The notes below the pieces were generated by a model that worked only from the letters and a program-made list of their open reading frames with translations, was not told the origin of the DNA and made no database searches. A program made the translations under genes and the position numbers. A stretch of 64,000 bases of DNA from contig NZ_CP060245.1 in the NCBI RefSeq assembly GCF_014252455.1, positions 134,149-198,148 on the forward strand, read 5' to 3'. Source of the stretch: Blattabacterium cuenoti (lineage in GTDB: Bacteria > Bacteroidota > Bacteroidia > Flavobacteriales > Blattabacteriaceae). Below, piece after piece: positions 55,933 through 64,000 of the stretch. Numbering within the stretch: the stretch's first letter is position 1; each line of letters starts with the position of its first letter.

Positions 55933-57678
55933 TTACATACTATCAAGCATTTTTATGCCTAATAAACTCATTCCAGATTTTAAAATATTTCCTGTTATAT
56001 GAATAATATTCATACAAACATTACTATGAATAATATTTAAAGGATTAATTATTTTTTTATTTTGATATAAATGATTAAAAATTTTAGATACTTCATATAT
56101 GTAATTTGCTATTAATGACGGATTTAAATTAATTGATGATTTTTTTAAAATTAATGGATATTTTTGAATAATTTTAATCATATTTTTTTCATATATATCT
56201 AATTTTGTATTAAACCAATCTTTATTAGTTAATAAACATAAATCTAAAAAATTTCGTTCTAAAGAACGAATTCTAGAATAAGTATATTGAATATAAGTTC
56301 CTGTTTTTCCTTTAAAATCTATAGATTTTTTAGGATTAAAAATAATTTTTTTTTTAGGATCGACTTGAAGAAAATAATATTTTATAGCTCCTATAGCTAT
56401 TTTTTCATAATATTTATCTTGTTTTTTTTCATTTTTTTTAAAAAAATATTTTTTTGCAATAGAATACATTTCTAATATAAAACTATCTGCATCGATAATA
56501 TTTCCTTTTCTAGATTTCATTTGACCACTTGGTAAATCTACCATTCCATAAGAAAGATGTATTAATTTTTTAACCCATAAATATCCTAAACGTTTTAATA
56601 TCCTGAAAAGAACTTTAAAATGATAATCTTGTTCTTTTCCTACAATATAAATTAATTGGTCTATACGATATTTTTTAAAACGTTCTATAGCCGTTCCTAT
56701 ATCTTGGGTTATATATACGGAAGTTTCATCAGAACGTAATAATAGTTTTTGATTAAAACCTTCTTTCATTAAATCAATCCAAATAGATCCATCTTTTTTT
56801 TGAAAAAAAATTCCTTTTTTTAAACCGTTTTTGATAATTTTTTTTCCAATATCATAAATCTTACTTTCATATTCTATTTGATCAAATTTTATTCCTAATT
56901 TTTGATAAGTTTCTTTAAATCCATCATAAACCCATTGATTCATTTTTTTCCATATATTTCTAGTATAACAGTCACCAGATTCCCATTTTTTTAATAATAT
57001 TCTAGCTTCATTTAAAATAGGAACATTATTACTATTTTTTTCTTTTTTATTTTTAATTTCTTGATGATATAATTTATCAAATAAATAATAATATTTTCCT
57101 ACAAAATGATCTCCTTTCATTCCTACATGATCAGGTGTTTTTCCTTCTCCGATTTTCATCCAAGTAATCATAGATTTACATATATGTATTCCTCTATCAT
57201 TAATAATTTGAATTTTTTTTACTTTATGTCCTACCATATTTAATATTTTTGATATAGAAGAACCAATCAAAATATTTCTAATATGACCTAAATGAAGAGG
57301 TTTATTTGCATTAGGAGAAGAGTATTCTACTATAATATTTTTAGAGGTAAATTTTAAATCATAAAAATTATTATTTAACATTTTTTTAAGTAGATAAAGA
57401 TAATAACTATCTTTAAAAATAAAATTTAAAAAACCTCCAATAATAGAAAAATTTATATGATTTTTTAATTTTTTTTGTACATAAAATCCAATTTTTTTTC
57501 CTATATTTTCTACAGGGGTTTTCAAAATTTTTGATAAAGGAAATAAAATTAAAGTAATATCTCCTACATGTTTTTTATTAGTAAATTGAAAATTTAATTT
57601 TTTAAAATTTTTTAATTTATATAAAATATATAGACCTTTTTTAGTAATTTTTTCTATAGATTGAAAATCATCATACAT
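55933..57678 (-). CDS. argS: Arginyl-tRNA synthetase
   Basis: A class-I synthetase of 581 residues. The N-terminal additional domain covers about 1-110. The HIGH motif is HLGHIRN (about 132-138) within SPNANKPLHLGH, and the KMSKS equivalent is GQMKSRKGN (about 388-396). The C-terminal DALR anticodon domain runs from about 465 to the end. It starts 3 bases after ilvE and is followed by ffh. Complete despite heavy Lys/Ile/Asn bias. Confidence 0.95.
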   Translation of the reverse strand: MYDDFQSIEKITKKGLYILYKLKNFKKLNFQFTNKKHVGDITLILFPLSKILKTPVENIGKKIGFYVQKKLKNHINFSIIGGFLNFIFKDSYYLYLLKKMLNNNFYDLKFTSKNIIVEYSSPNANKPLHLGHIRNILIGSSISKILNMVGHKVKKIQIINDRGIHICKSMITWMKIGEGKTPDHVGMKGDHFVGKYYYLFDKLYHQEIKNKKEKNSNNVPILNEARILLKKWESGDCYTRNIWKKMNQWVYDGFKETYQKLGIKFDQIEYESKIYDIGKKIIKNGLKKGIFFQKKDGSIWIDLMKEGFNQKLLLRSDETSVYITQDIGTAIERFKKYRIDQLIYIVGKEQDYHFKVLFRILKRLGYLWVKKLIHLSYGMVDLPSGQMKSRKGNIIDADSFILEMYSIAKKYFFKKNEKKQDKYYEKIAIGAIKYYFLQVDPKKKIIFNPKKSIDFKGKTGTYIQYTYSRIRSLERNFLDLCLLTNKDWFNTKLDIYEKNMIKIIQKYPLILKKSSINLNPSLIANYIYEVSKIFNHLYQNKKIINPLNIIHSNVCMNIIHITGNILKSGMSLLGIKMLDSM

Positions 57679-57681
57679 AGA

Positions 57682-58746
57682 TTATAATAATCTTTTTAAT
57701 TGTAATCTCCATCCAAAAGGATCTTCTGATAAATTATGTTGTATATCTAATAATCTTTTTTTTAATAAAAGAGATATCCTTTCTTCATCTGGAAGATCAG
57801 GTAAAAAAAAATTTTCTCTTTTATAACTAATTGTTTTAAAATAATTAACGACTACTGCTGTCCCACAACCAAAAGCTTCTTTTAATTCTCCTTTCTTGAA
57901 TCCATCTATTATTTCTGAAACTTTTAAATCTTTTTCTATTATATCTATTCCTTCTTTTTGAGCTAAAGAAAGAAGACTATTACAAGTAATCCCACTTAAG
58001 ATATTTTCATTAAATTTTGGAGTAATTAATTTATTTTTTAACCAAAAAAAAACATTCATCGTTCCAGATTCTTCAATAATAGTATGAGTATAAGAATCTG
58101 TCCATAAAAGTTGATCAAAACCTTCTTCTTTTGCTAATTTAGTTGGATAAAAAGAAGAGGCATAATTCCCAGCTGCTTTAGTAAACCCTATTCCTCCTAA
58201 AGTAGACCTACTATATTTTTCTTCTATTTTTATTTTTAAAGGTTTTTTATAATAATTATCATCTGCAGGCGTAGATATAATTATAAATAAATAATTATTA
58301 GAAGGTTTAGCAGACAAAATTCCTTCTGTAGCAATAAAAAAAGGACGAATATATAAAGATTGTCCATAATTTTTAGGAACCCAATTTCTATCTATATCTA
58401 TTAATTTTTTTAACCCATCCATAAAAATATATTTTGGAATTTTTGGCATTGATAAACGTTTAGCAGATTTATTTATTCTTTTAAAATTTTCTTCTGGACG
58501 AAATAAAAATACTTCTTCTTTTTTATCTTTATAAGCTTTCATTCCTTCAAAAACCGCTTGTCCATAATGAAAAACTAATGATATAGGAGAAAAAATCATA
58601 TTTCCAAATGGTTTAATAATAGCATTTATCCATTTTCCATTTCTACATTCTGAAGTAAACATATGATCAGAATAATGATTTCCAAAAGAAATATTATTAA
58701 AATTCATTTCATTAATCCTGGAATGTAAAGTTTTTTTTATTTTCAT
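57682..58746 (-). CDS. ilvE: Branched-chain amino-acid aminotransferase
   Basis: Last step of Val/Ile/Leu synthesis (PLP class IV), 354 residues. The PLP Lys is in GIGFTKAAGNYASSF (about 192), with EGFDQLLWTDS, the EESGTMNVFFW segment (about 223-233) and GCGTAVVV later. GQAVFEGMKAY near residue 65 is also family-typical. It sits next to the fused E1 gene, so one locus handles branched-chain 2-oxoacids; whether E1 uses these as substrates is inference. Confidence 0.95.
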   Translation of the reverse strand: MKIKKTLHSRINEMNFNNISFGNHYSDHMFTSECRNGKWINAIIKPFGNMIFSPISLVFHYGQAVFEGMKAYKDKKEEVFLFRPEENFKRINKSAKRLSMPKIPKYIFMDGLKKLIDIDRNWVPKNYGQSLYIRPFFIATEGILSAKPSNNYLFIIISTPADDNYYKKPLKIKIEEKYSRSTLGGIGFTKAAGNYASSFYPTKLAKEEGFDQLLWTDSYTHTIIEESGTMNVFFWLKNKLITPKFNENILSGITCNSLLSLAQKEGIDIIEKDLKVSEIIDGFKKGELKEAFGCGTAVVVNYFKTISYKRENFFLPDLPDEERISLLLKKRLLDIQHNLSEDPFGWRLQLKRLL

Positions 58747-58777
58747 ACATTTGGAAAAATAAGTTTATTAATATTAA

Positions 58778-58785
58778 CAAAAATA
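58778..58785 (-). promoter_or_regulatory. Candidate -7 box (TATTTTTG) for ilvE-argS-ffh
   Basis: Exact TAnnTTTG match on the minus strand in the 60-base gap between the E1 gene and ilvE, 31 bases before the ilvE start. Confidence 0.4.
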
Positions 58786-58806
58786 AATATAAAATAAAAG
58801 ATATAT

Positions 58807-61254
58807 TTAATTAAACTGCATAATTTGTAATATTTTTTCTATAATATTTTCAACAGATGGTTTAGAAAAATAATCTCCATCAGATCCATAAGGAGGACGA
58901 TGTTCTTTCGCAGTGATAGTAACAGGTGGAGAATCTAAATAATAATATCCATTTTGTTCTTCTAATATTTTTTGTAAAATATAAGCAGAAGCACCCCCTG
59001 GAACATCCTCATCGATAATTACTAATCGATTAGTTTTTTTTAAACTTTTTTTAATATCTTTTTTAATATCAAAAGGTAATAGAGATTGCAAATCAATAAT
59101 TTCTAATTCTATATTTTTGATTTTAAATAATTTTTCTGCTGCTTCATGAACAATTCTCCATGTAGATCCATAAGTAACAATTGTGATATCTTTTCCTTTT
59201 CTAGTAATTTCTACTATTCCAATTGGAGTTTTAAAATAACCTAAATTTTCTGGTAATTTTTCTTTTATTCTATAACCATTTAAACATTCAATAACTAATG
59301 CAGGATCATCTCTATCTAATAAATTATTATAAAATCCAGCAGCTTTTACCATATTTCTTGGAACCAGGACTAAAAGTCCTCTTAAATAATTAATAATACC
59401 TCCCATAGGAGATCCAGAATGCCATATTCCCTCTAAACGATGTCCTCTAGTTCTAATAATAACAGGAGATTTTTGCCCTCCTTTTGTTCTATATTGTAAA
59501 CAAGCTAAATCATCACTCATAATTTGTAAGGCATATAATAAATAATCTATATATTGAATTTCAACTATAGGACGAAGTCCACGCATAGCAAGACCAATTC
59601 CTTGTCCGACTATAGTAGATTCACGAATTCCAGTATCAAAAATACGTATTTCTCCATATTTTTTTTGAAGTCCTTCTAATCCTTGATTAACATCTCCAAT
59701 TTTACCAACATCTTCACCAAAAATTAATAAATCAGGATATAGTTCTAATAATTTATCAAAATTTTCTCTTAAAACAATTCTTCCATCTACTTTATTTTTT
59801 ATATTTTCTTTATATATAGGAAAAACTTCTGTAGAAGTTAATCTAGATTGTTCAGAAATACTATACAAATGTGAAGAATAATTATCTTGTTCTATTTTAT
59901 ATTTTTTTTTTAACCATTTGATAAGACAATTTTTTTGATAAGTATCTTCTTCATAAATCAGATATAAAGATCTACGAACGATACTAAATATTGATTTTTT
60001 TGTATATAAATTTTTATTTTGTAATTTTTGAACATATGTTTTAATTTTTGTTTTATAAGGATATGTTAATTGTATTTTTTGCAAAAAAGTTATAGCTTCA
60101 TTTTTAATTTTTTTAATTGGATTTTGAAAATCTATCCAAGCCATTTTTTGTTCATGATGAACATATTCTTTTGCTTCAAAATCTATTTTATTTAAAATAT
60201 CTTTAATATTATTATTATGTAATTGATCTGTTTTAAATCGAAAATTTAAAATCCATTCTTTAAATTTTTTTATTCCATCATTATTTTTTTCCCATTCTAA
60301 ACGTTTTTTAGATTTATATCTTTCATGAGAAGAAGAAGTAGAATGTCCTTGAGGTTGAGTTAAATCTGTTATATGTATAATAACTGGAACATGTTCTTCT
60401 CGTGCAATTTTATCTGCTTGTATATAAGTTTTTATTAAATCTATATAATTAGATCCATTAACACGAAAAATTTCTATTCCATTTTCTTTGTTATTTCTTT
60501 GAAATCCAGATAAAATATCACTAATATTTTTCTTTGAAAATTGATACTTATTCGAAACGGATATTCCATATTCATCATCCCAAATAGAAAGTATAATTGG
60601 AATTTGTAATACTGAAGCGGCATTAACTGTTTCCCAAAATAATCCTTCAGATATACTAGCGTTTCCAATAGTTCCAAAAGCTACTTCATTTCCATTATTC
60701 GAAAATTTTTTGTGTGTTTTTTTTAAAATATTTAAATTTTTATAAATTTTAGAAGCTTGAGCTAGACCTAATAATCTAGGCATTTGAGCTGCTGTAGAAG
60801 AAATATCAGCACTAGAATTTTTTTTATTTATAATATTTATCCAACTACCATCTTTATTAAGTAATCTTGTTCCAAAATGAGAAGGCATCATTCTACCAGA
60901 AGAAACAGGTTCTGCTTCTAAATCAGAATGTGCATATAATTGAGAAAAAAAATTTTTTACAGTTAAAACCCCAATAGCCATCATAAAAGTTTGATCTCTG
61001 TAATATCCAGATCTAAAATCTCCATTTTTAAAAACTTTAGCCATAGCTAATTGAGGAATTTCTTTTCCATCTCCAAATATTCCAAATTTAGCTCTACCAT
61101 TTAATACCTCTTTACGTCCTAAAATACTAGTTTCACGACTAATTATAGCTAATTTATAATCATTTAAAATCATTTTTTGAGAAAATTGAAAAGAAAAACC
61201 TATCTCATCATAATAGATACTCCTATTTTTATTATTATTTTTATTCATGATCAT
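58807..61254 (-). CDS. Fused E1 (alpha-beta) of a thiamine-dependent 2-oxoacid dehydrogenase
   Basis: One protein of about 815 residues holds both E1 halves. The alpha part (about 1-450) has FGTIGNASISEG and WDDEYGIS in the places of the usual TPP GDG/ENN motif, as in Bacteroidota fusions I know of. The beta part (about 480-815) has LIFGEDVGKIGDVNQG, DTGIRESTIVGQGIGLA and ALVIECLNGYRIK. Substrate (pyruvate or branched-chain 2-oxoacids) cannot be decided; the ilvE neighbour favours the latter. It needs lipoylated E2, and hence LipA. ATG 61254 was chosen; a frame-continuous ATG at 61308 adds 18 hydrophobic/basic residues and would leave a much shorter gap to ndk. Confidence 0.88.
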   Translation of the reverse strand: MIMNKNNNKNRSIYYDEIGFSFQFSQKMILNDYKLAIISRETSILGRKEVLNGRAKFGIFGDGKEIPQLAMAKVFKNGDFRSGYYRDQTFMMAIGVLTVKNFFSQLYAHSDLEAEPVSSGRMMPSHFGTRLLNKDGSWINIINKKNSSADISSTAAQMPRLLGLAQASKIYKNLNILKKTHKKFSNNGNEVAFGTIGNASISEGLFWETVNAASVLQIPIILSIWDDEYGISVSNKYQFSKKNISDILSGFQRNNKENGIEIFRVNGSNYIDLIKTYIQADKIAREEHVPVIIHITDLTQPQGHSTSSSHERYKSKKRLEWEKNNDGIKKFKEWILNFRFKTDQLHNNNIKDILNKIDFEAKEYVHHEQKMAWIDFQNPIKKIKNEAITFLQKIQLTYPYKTKIKTYVQKLQNKNLYTKKSIFSIVRRSLYLIYEEDTYQKNCLIKWLKKKYKIEQDNYSSHLYSISEQSRLTSTEVFPIYKENIKNKVDGRIVLRENFDKLLELYPDLLIFGEDVGKIGDVNQGLEGLQKKYGEIRIFDTGIRESTIVGQGIGLAMRGLRPIVEIQYIDYLLYALQIMSDDLACLQYRTKGGQKSPVIIRTRGHRLEGIWHSGSPMGGIINYLRGLLVLVPRNMVKAAGFYNNLLDRDDPALVIECLNGYRIKEKLPENLGYFKTPIGIVEITRKGKDITIVTYGSTWRIVHEAAEKLFKIKNIELEIIDLQSLLPFDIKKDIKKSLKKTNRLVIIDEDVPGGASAYILQKILEEQNGYYYLDSPPVTITAKEHRPPYGSDGDYFSKPSVENIIEKILQIMQFN

Positions 61255-61370
61255 TAATCCTAATTTTTTATATATAAAAATAAAGTAATTTTTACGTATA
61301 AAATTCATTAATAATTTGTAGATTTTTATTAAAATTTTTTAAAATTTATTATAAAATGATTTATAAAAAA

Positions 61371-61796
61371 ATGGGGAAGATTACATTATCTATTATAAAA
61401 CCTGATGCAGTAAAAAATGGATATACAGGTCCTATTTTATTTCATATCATGAAAAAAAAATTTAAAATAATAGCATTAAAAATGACTTCTATTTCAAAAA
61501 CATTAGCTATAAAATTTTATGAAAAACATAAAAAAAATTCATATTTCGAATCTTTAGTAAAATTTATGTCTTCTGGACCTATAATATCAATTATTTTAGA
61601 AAAAGAAAATGCAGTAAAAGATTTTAGAATGTTAATAGGAGATAAAAATCCAATTAATGCAAAAAAGGGAACTATACGTAAATTATATGCAAATTCTTTA
61701 AAAGAAAATGCTATTCATGGATCAGATAGTAATGAAAATGTTTTTAGAGAATATCCATTTTATTTTTCTAAAAAAGAAATTTTTTTAAATTTTTAA
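61371..61796 (+). CDS. ndk: Nucleoside diphosphate kinase
   Basis: Balances NTP and dNTP pools by transferring phosphate through an active-site His. It is 141 residues. LSIIKPDAVKNG (start), KFYEKHKKNSYFESLVKFMSSGP, GTIRKLYA and the catalytic NAIHGSDSNENVFREYPFYF segment are present. ATG 61371 gives the family start; ATG 61356 is five codons upstream. It is divergent from the E1 gene. Confidence 0.95.
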   Translation: MGKITLSIIKPDAVKNGYTGPILFHIMKKKFKIIALKMTSISKTLAIKFYEKHKKNSYFESLVKFMSSGPIISIILEKENAVKDFRMLIGDKNPINAKKGTIRKLYANSLKENAIHGSDSNENVFREYPFYFSKKEIFLNF

Positions 61797-61835
61797 AAAA
61801 TTATAATAAATTCGTAATTTTTATAAAAATTAAAA

Positions 61836-62426
61836 ATGAAAAAAAATTTTTTAATCACAATTTCTATTATTATTTTTATATTTTTTTGGATTACCGGGAT
61901 CTATAATCAATTAGTAAATTTAAACGAAAATATAAAAAAACAATGGAGTCAAGTAGAAAATGTTTATCAACGTAGAGCAGATTTAATTCCAAATTTAGTA
62001 AAAACAGTAAAAGGGTCTGCTGATTTTGAAACAAATACTTTAAATAAAGTAATAGAAGCAAGAGCGAAAGCAACTTCTATTAGAATAGATACAAATGATT
62101 TAAATCAAAATAAAATAAATAAATTTCAAAATGCACAAGAAAATTTTAATAATTCTATTAATCGATTATTATTTATTGTAGAAAATTATCCAAATATTAA
62201 ATCTACTCAAAATTTTTATGAATTACAAAATCAATTAGAAGGAACGGAAAATCGTATTAATATAGAAAGAAATCGTTTTAATGATCAAGTAAACTGTTTT
62301 AATAGTTATAGAAATAAATTTCCAAAAATAATTATAGCAAATTTTTTTTCTAAATTTCAAGAAAAAGGATATTTTCAATCTAAAAAAGGAACAGAAAATG
62401 CTCCTATAATAGATTTTTCTAAATAA
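61836..62426 (+). CDS. lemA: LemA-family membrane protein
   Basis: A 196-residue protein with an N-terminal membrane helix (about 4-24) and a helical bundle. The family signature YNQLVNLNENIKKQWSQVE and QRRADLIPNLVKTVKG (about 46-61) is clear, and SRYLPIL-like and TENRINIERNRFNDQV segments follow. Its function is not well known. It pairs with the following TPM-domain gene (24-base gap), a common bacterial arrangement. Confidence 0.93.
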   Translation: MKKNFLITISIIIFIFFWITGIYNQLVNLNENIKKQWSQVENVYQRRADLIPNLVKTVKGSADFETNTLNKVIEARAKATSIRIDTNDLNQNKINKFQNAQENFNNSINRLLFIVENYPNIKSTQNFYELQNQLEGTENRINIERNRFNDQVNCFNSYRNKFPKIIIANFFSKFQEKGYFQSKKGTENAPIIDFSK

Positions 62427-62450
62427 AATGATAAAATTAATCAATTAAAA

Positions 62451-63197
62451 ATGAAAGATTTGATAAAAAAAAATTTAAAATTATTATTAATTTTATTTTT
62501 TTTTATTCCAAATTTAATAAAAGGACAATTTAATATTCCTCAATATTCAAAAAAAATATATCCAATTAATGATTATGCAGGAATATTATCTAATATTCAA
62601 ATTAAAGAATTAAATAAAAAACTTATTCAATATTATAAAACTACTTCGACAGAAATATTAGTTGCTATAATTAAAGATCTTTATGGAGAAGACCCAAATT
62701 TATTAGCTTCTCAATGGGGGGAAAAATGGCATATTGGTCAAAAATATAAAAATAATGGAATTATTATTTTATTATCTATTAAAGATAAAAAAATATCCAT
62801 CCAAAATGGATACGGGATTGAACCATATATTACTGATTATTTAACTAAACACATTTTACAAAATATAAAACCTTTATTAAAAAAAAAATTATATTATGAA
62901 TCAATAAACTTTAGTATTAAAACAATATTTAAATTTTTAAAAAATCATTTTAAAAATAAAAAAAAACATCATCAAAATTCTTTTTTAAAATGGAATTTTT
63001 TAATTATTTTTAGTTTGTTTTTAATATTTTTTTTATTCTATTCTCTTGAAATAGATGCTCCATTATTGTTAAATACGTTATTTTTAACAGATTTTTTATT
63101 TAAAAAAAAATATTTTCAAGAAAACGAAGATAATTTTGATGGATTTGGAGGAGGTGGTAATTTTGGAGGTGGAGGGTCTAGTGAAAATTGGGATTAA
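62451..63197 (+). CDS. TPM-domain membrane protein
   Basis: A 248-residue protein: signal peptide (about 1-25, ending LIKGQF), TPM domain (about 35-150; VNDYAGILS-type start INDYAGILSNIQIKELN, then WGEKWHIGQKYKNNGIIILLSIKDKK and IQNGYGIEPYITD), a membrane span (about 182-201), and a Gly-rich tail GFGGGGNFGGGGSS. TPM proteins have been linked to photosystem II repair and phosphatase activity in other lineages, but the role here is unknown. Its stop shares TTAA with valS. Confidence 0.88.
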   Translation: MKDLIKKNLKLLLILFFFIPNLIKGQFNIPQYSKKIYPINDYAGILSNIQIKELNKKLIQYYKTTSTEILVAIIKDLYGEDPNLLASQWGEKWHIGQKYKNNGIIILLSIKDKKISIQNGYGIEPYITDYLTKHILQNIKPLLKKKLYYESINFSIKTIFKFLKNHFKNKKKHHQNSFLKWNFLIIFSLFLIFFLFYSLEIDAPLLLNTLFLTDFLFKKKYFQENEDNFDGFGGGGNFGGGGSSENWD

Positions 63198-64000
63198 TTT
63201 TTTTTTAAAAATTCTTTTAAAGAAGTTATTTTTTTTATAATATCACTTTCTTTTTTTTTTTCTTTTAAAAAAATTTCTTTAGAAACAGATTGTACATATT
63301 TTTTATTAGATAAATTTTTACGAATATTATATAATAAATTATAAAAATAATGAATTTTTTTTTGAATATTCATAATATCGATTTTATCGTAAAAATCATT
63401 TTTTTGAATAGATAAAAAAAACCTTTCTGATCCTACAAAAAAAGTAACTAATTTACTATCTTTAGGTTCTGTTAAAAGATGAATAATTTTAGATAAATTT
63501 GCTAATTTTATAATAACAGAGCAATATTCTTTTTCTTTTTTCATAGAGTATAAAACTAAACTTTTTTTATAAGAAAAATTCATTTTATTTCTTATAAAAC
63601 GAATTTTAGATATAATTTTAGTAGCTCTTTCAAAAGACAATAATATATCTTTATTAAAAGATTTTCTCTTAGGCCAAGAAGAAATTATTAATGCCTCTTT
63701 TTTAGTTCTTTTTTTCAAAAGATGCCAAATTTCTTCTGATATAAAAGGCATATAAGGATGAATTAATTTTAATAATAATTCAAACCACTTAATTGTTTGA
63801 AAATATACTATTTCTGAAATTAATTGACCTATAATAGGTTTAATAATTTCAAGATACCAGGAACAAAAATCATCCCAAATTAACTTATATAAAATTATCA
63901 ATGATTCATCAAATTTATATTTTTTAAATTTTTTATCAAAAATTTCTAAAACATAATAAAAACGATTTTTAAACCATTTCAATACTATCTTATCTGATTC
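63194..64000 (-). CDS. valS: Valyl-tRNA synthetase, C-terminal part (cut by window end)
   Basis: The last 268 codons of ValRS; the frame is open to the window edge, beginning ESDKIVLKW. The anticodon-binding domain (KFDESLIILYKLIWDDFCSWYLEIIKP, HPYMPFISEEIWHLL) and the C-terminal tRNA-binding coiled coil (about the last 65 residues, ending KKITSLKEFLKKN) are visible. The catalytic and editing domains lie outside the window. Its stop overlaps the stop of the TPM gene by 4 bases. Confidence 0.93.
   Translation of the reverse strand, partial: ESDKIVLKWFKNRFYYVLEIFDKKFKKYKFDESLIILYKLIWDDFCSWYLEIIKPIIGQLISEIVYFQTIKWFELLLKLIHPYMPFISEEIWHLLKKRTKKEALIISSWPKRKSFNKDILLSFERATKIISKIRFIRNKMNFSYKKSLVLYSMKKEKEYCSVIIKLANLSKIIHLLTEPKDSKLVTFFVGSERFFLSIQKNDFYDKIDIMNIQKKIHYFYNLLYNIRKNLSNKKYVQSVSKEIFLKEKKKESDIIKKITSLKEFLKKN

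Overview
The window is very AT-rich and densely coded, and it looks like a chromosome segment of a reduced Bacteroidota (Flavobacteriales) endosymbiont. The best match is a Blattabacterium-type cockroach or termite fat-body symbiont. This rests on several features: a urease with fused gamma/beta subunits beside intact amino-acid and nucleotide synthesis genes; Flavobacteriales arrangements such as fbaA-accD and lemA followed by a TPM-domain gene; a large fused 2-oxoacid dehydrogenase E1; almost no intergenic DNA; and no transposons, phage genes or CRISPR. Candidate promoters resemble the Bacteroidota -7 box TAnnTTTG, and I see few Shine-Dalgarno sequences. The organism assignment is inferred from gene content; no search was run.

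Layout. 1-4.0 kb: 3' end of rnhA, a SpoU/TrmH RNA methyltransferase, a frameshifted dCMP deaminase gene whose end runs into tRNA-Leu(CAA), then ureC and ureAB on the minus strand. 4.2-9.8 kb: thrABC (aspartate to threonine) meeting thyA. 9.8-18.5 kb: prs, rplY, tadA, a DedA membrane protein, a tiny membrane-protein ORF, aroB, gyrA and a C-terminal processing protease. 18.5-18.9 kb: the only gene-free stretch over 300 bases, holding a compact set of overlapping inverted repeats. 18.9-35.1 kb: ruvB followed by a same-strand purine block purA-purB-purL-purE-purC-purF-purM-purN-purH-purD-guaA. 35.1-40.7 kb: accD and fbaA, a nuclease-less AddA/RecB-type helicase, and lipA. 40.7-48.1 kb: a Nif3-like protein, a coiled-coil protein of the zinc-ribbon family, a thioredoxin-fold protein, nrnA, a CCA-adding enzyme gene, tsaC, dapD, ruvX and def. 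48.1-61.3 kb, minus strand: rplT, rpmI, infC, an editing-domain-less thrS, glpF-glpK-glpD, ffh, argS, ilvE and fused E1. 61.3-64 kb: ndk, lemA, a TPM protein and the 3' part of valS.

Together the genes suit a nutritional symbiont. Urease releases ammonia from host urea. The thr, dapD, aroB and ilvE genes contribute to essential amino-acid synthesis. PRPP synthetase feeds a nearly complete de novo purine pathway (purK and guaB are not in this window). glpFKD would take up and oxidise glycerol. Signs of reduction are widespread: missing domains (ThrRS editing, AddA/RecB nuclease), lost zinc ligands, convergent genes sharing stop codons, gene/tRNA overlap, and long poly-A tracts, one of which breaks a reading frame.

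The observations most worth a second look are the poly-A frameshift in the dCMP deaminase gene, the overlapping or pseudoknot-capable repeats at 18618-18693, the editing-less ThrRS, the leucine at the GyrA position-83 equivalent, and the recurring TAnnTTTG boxes.
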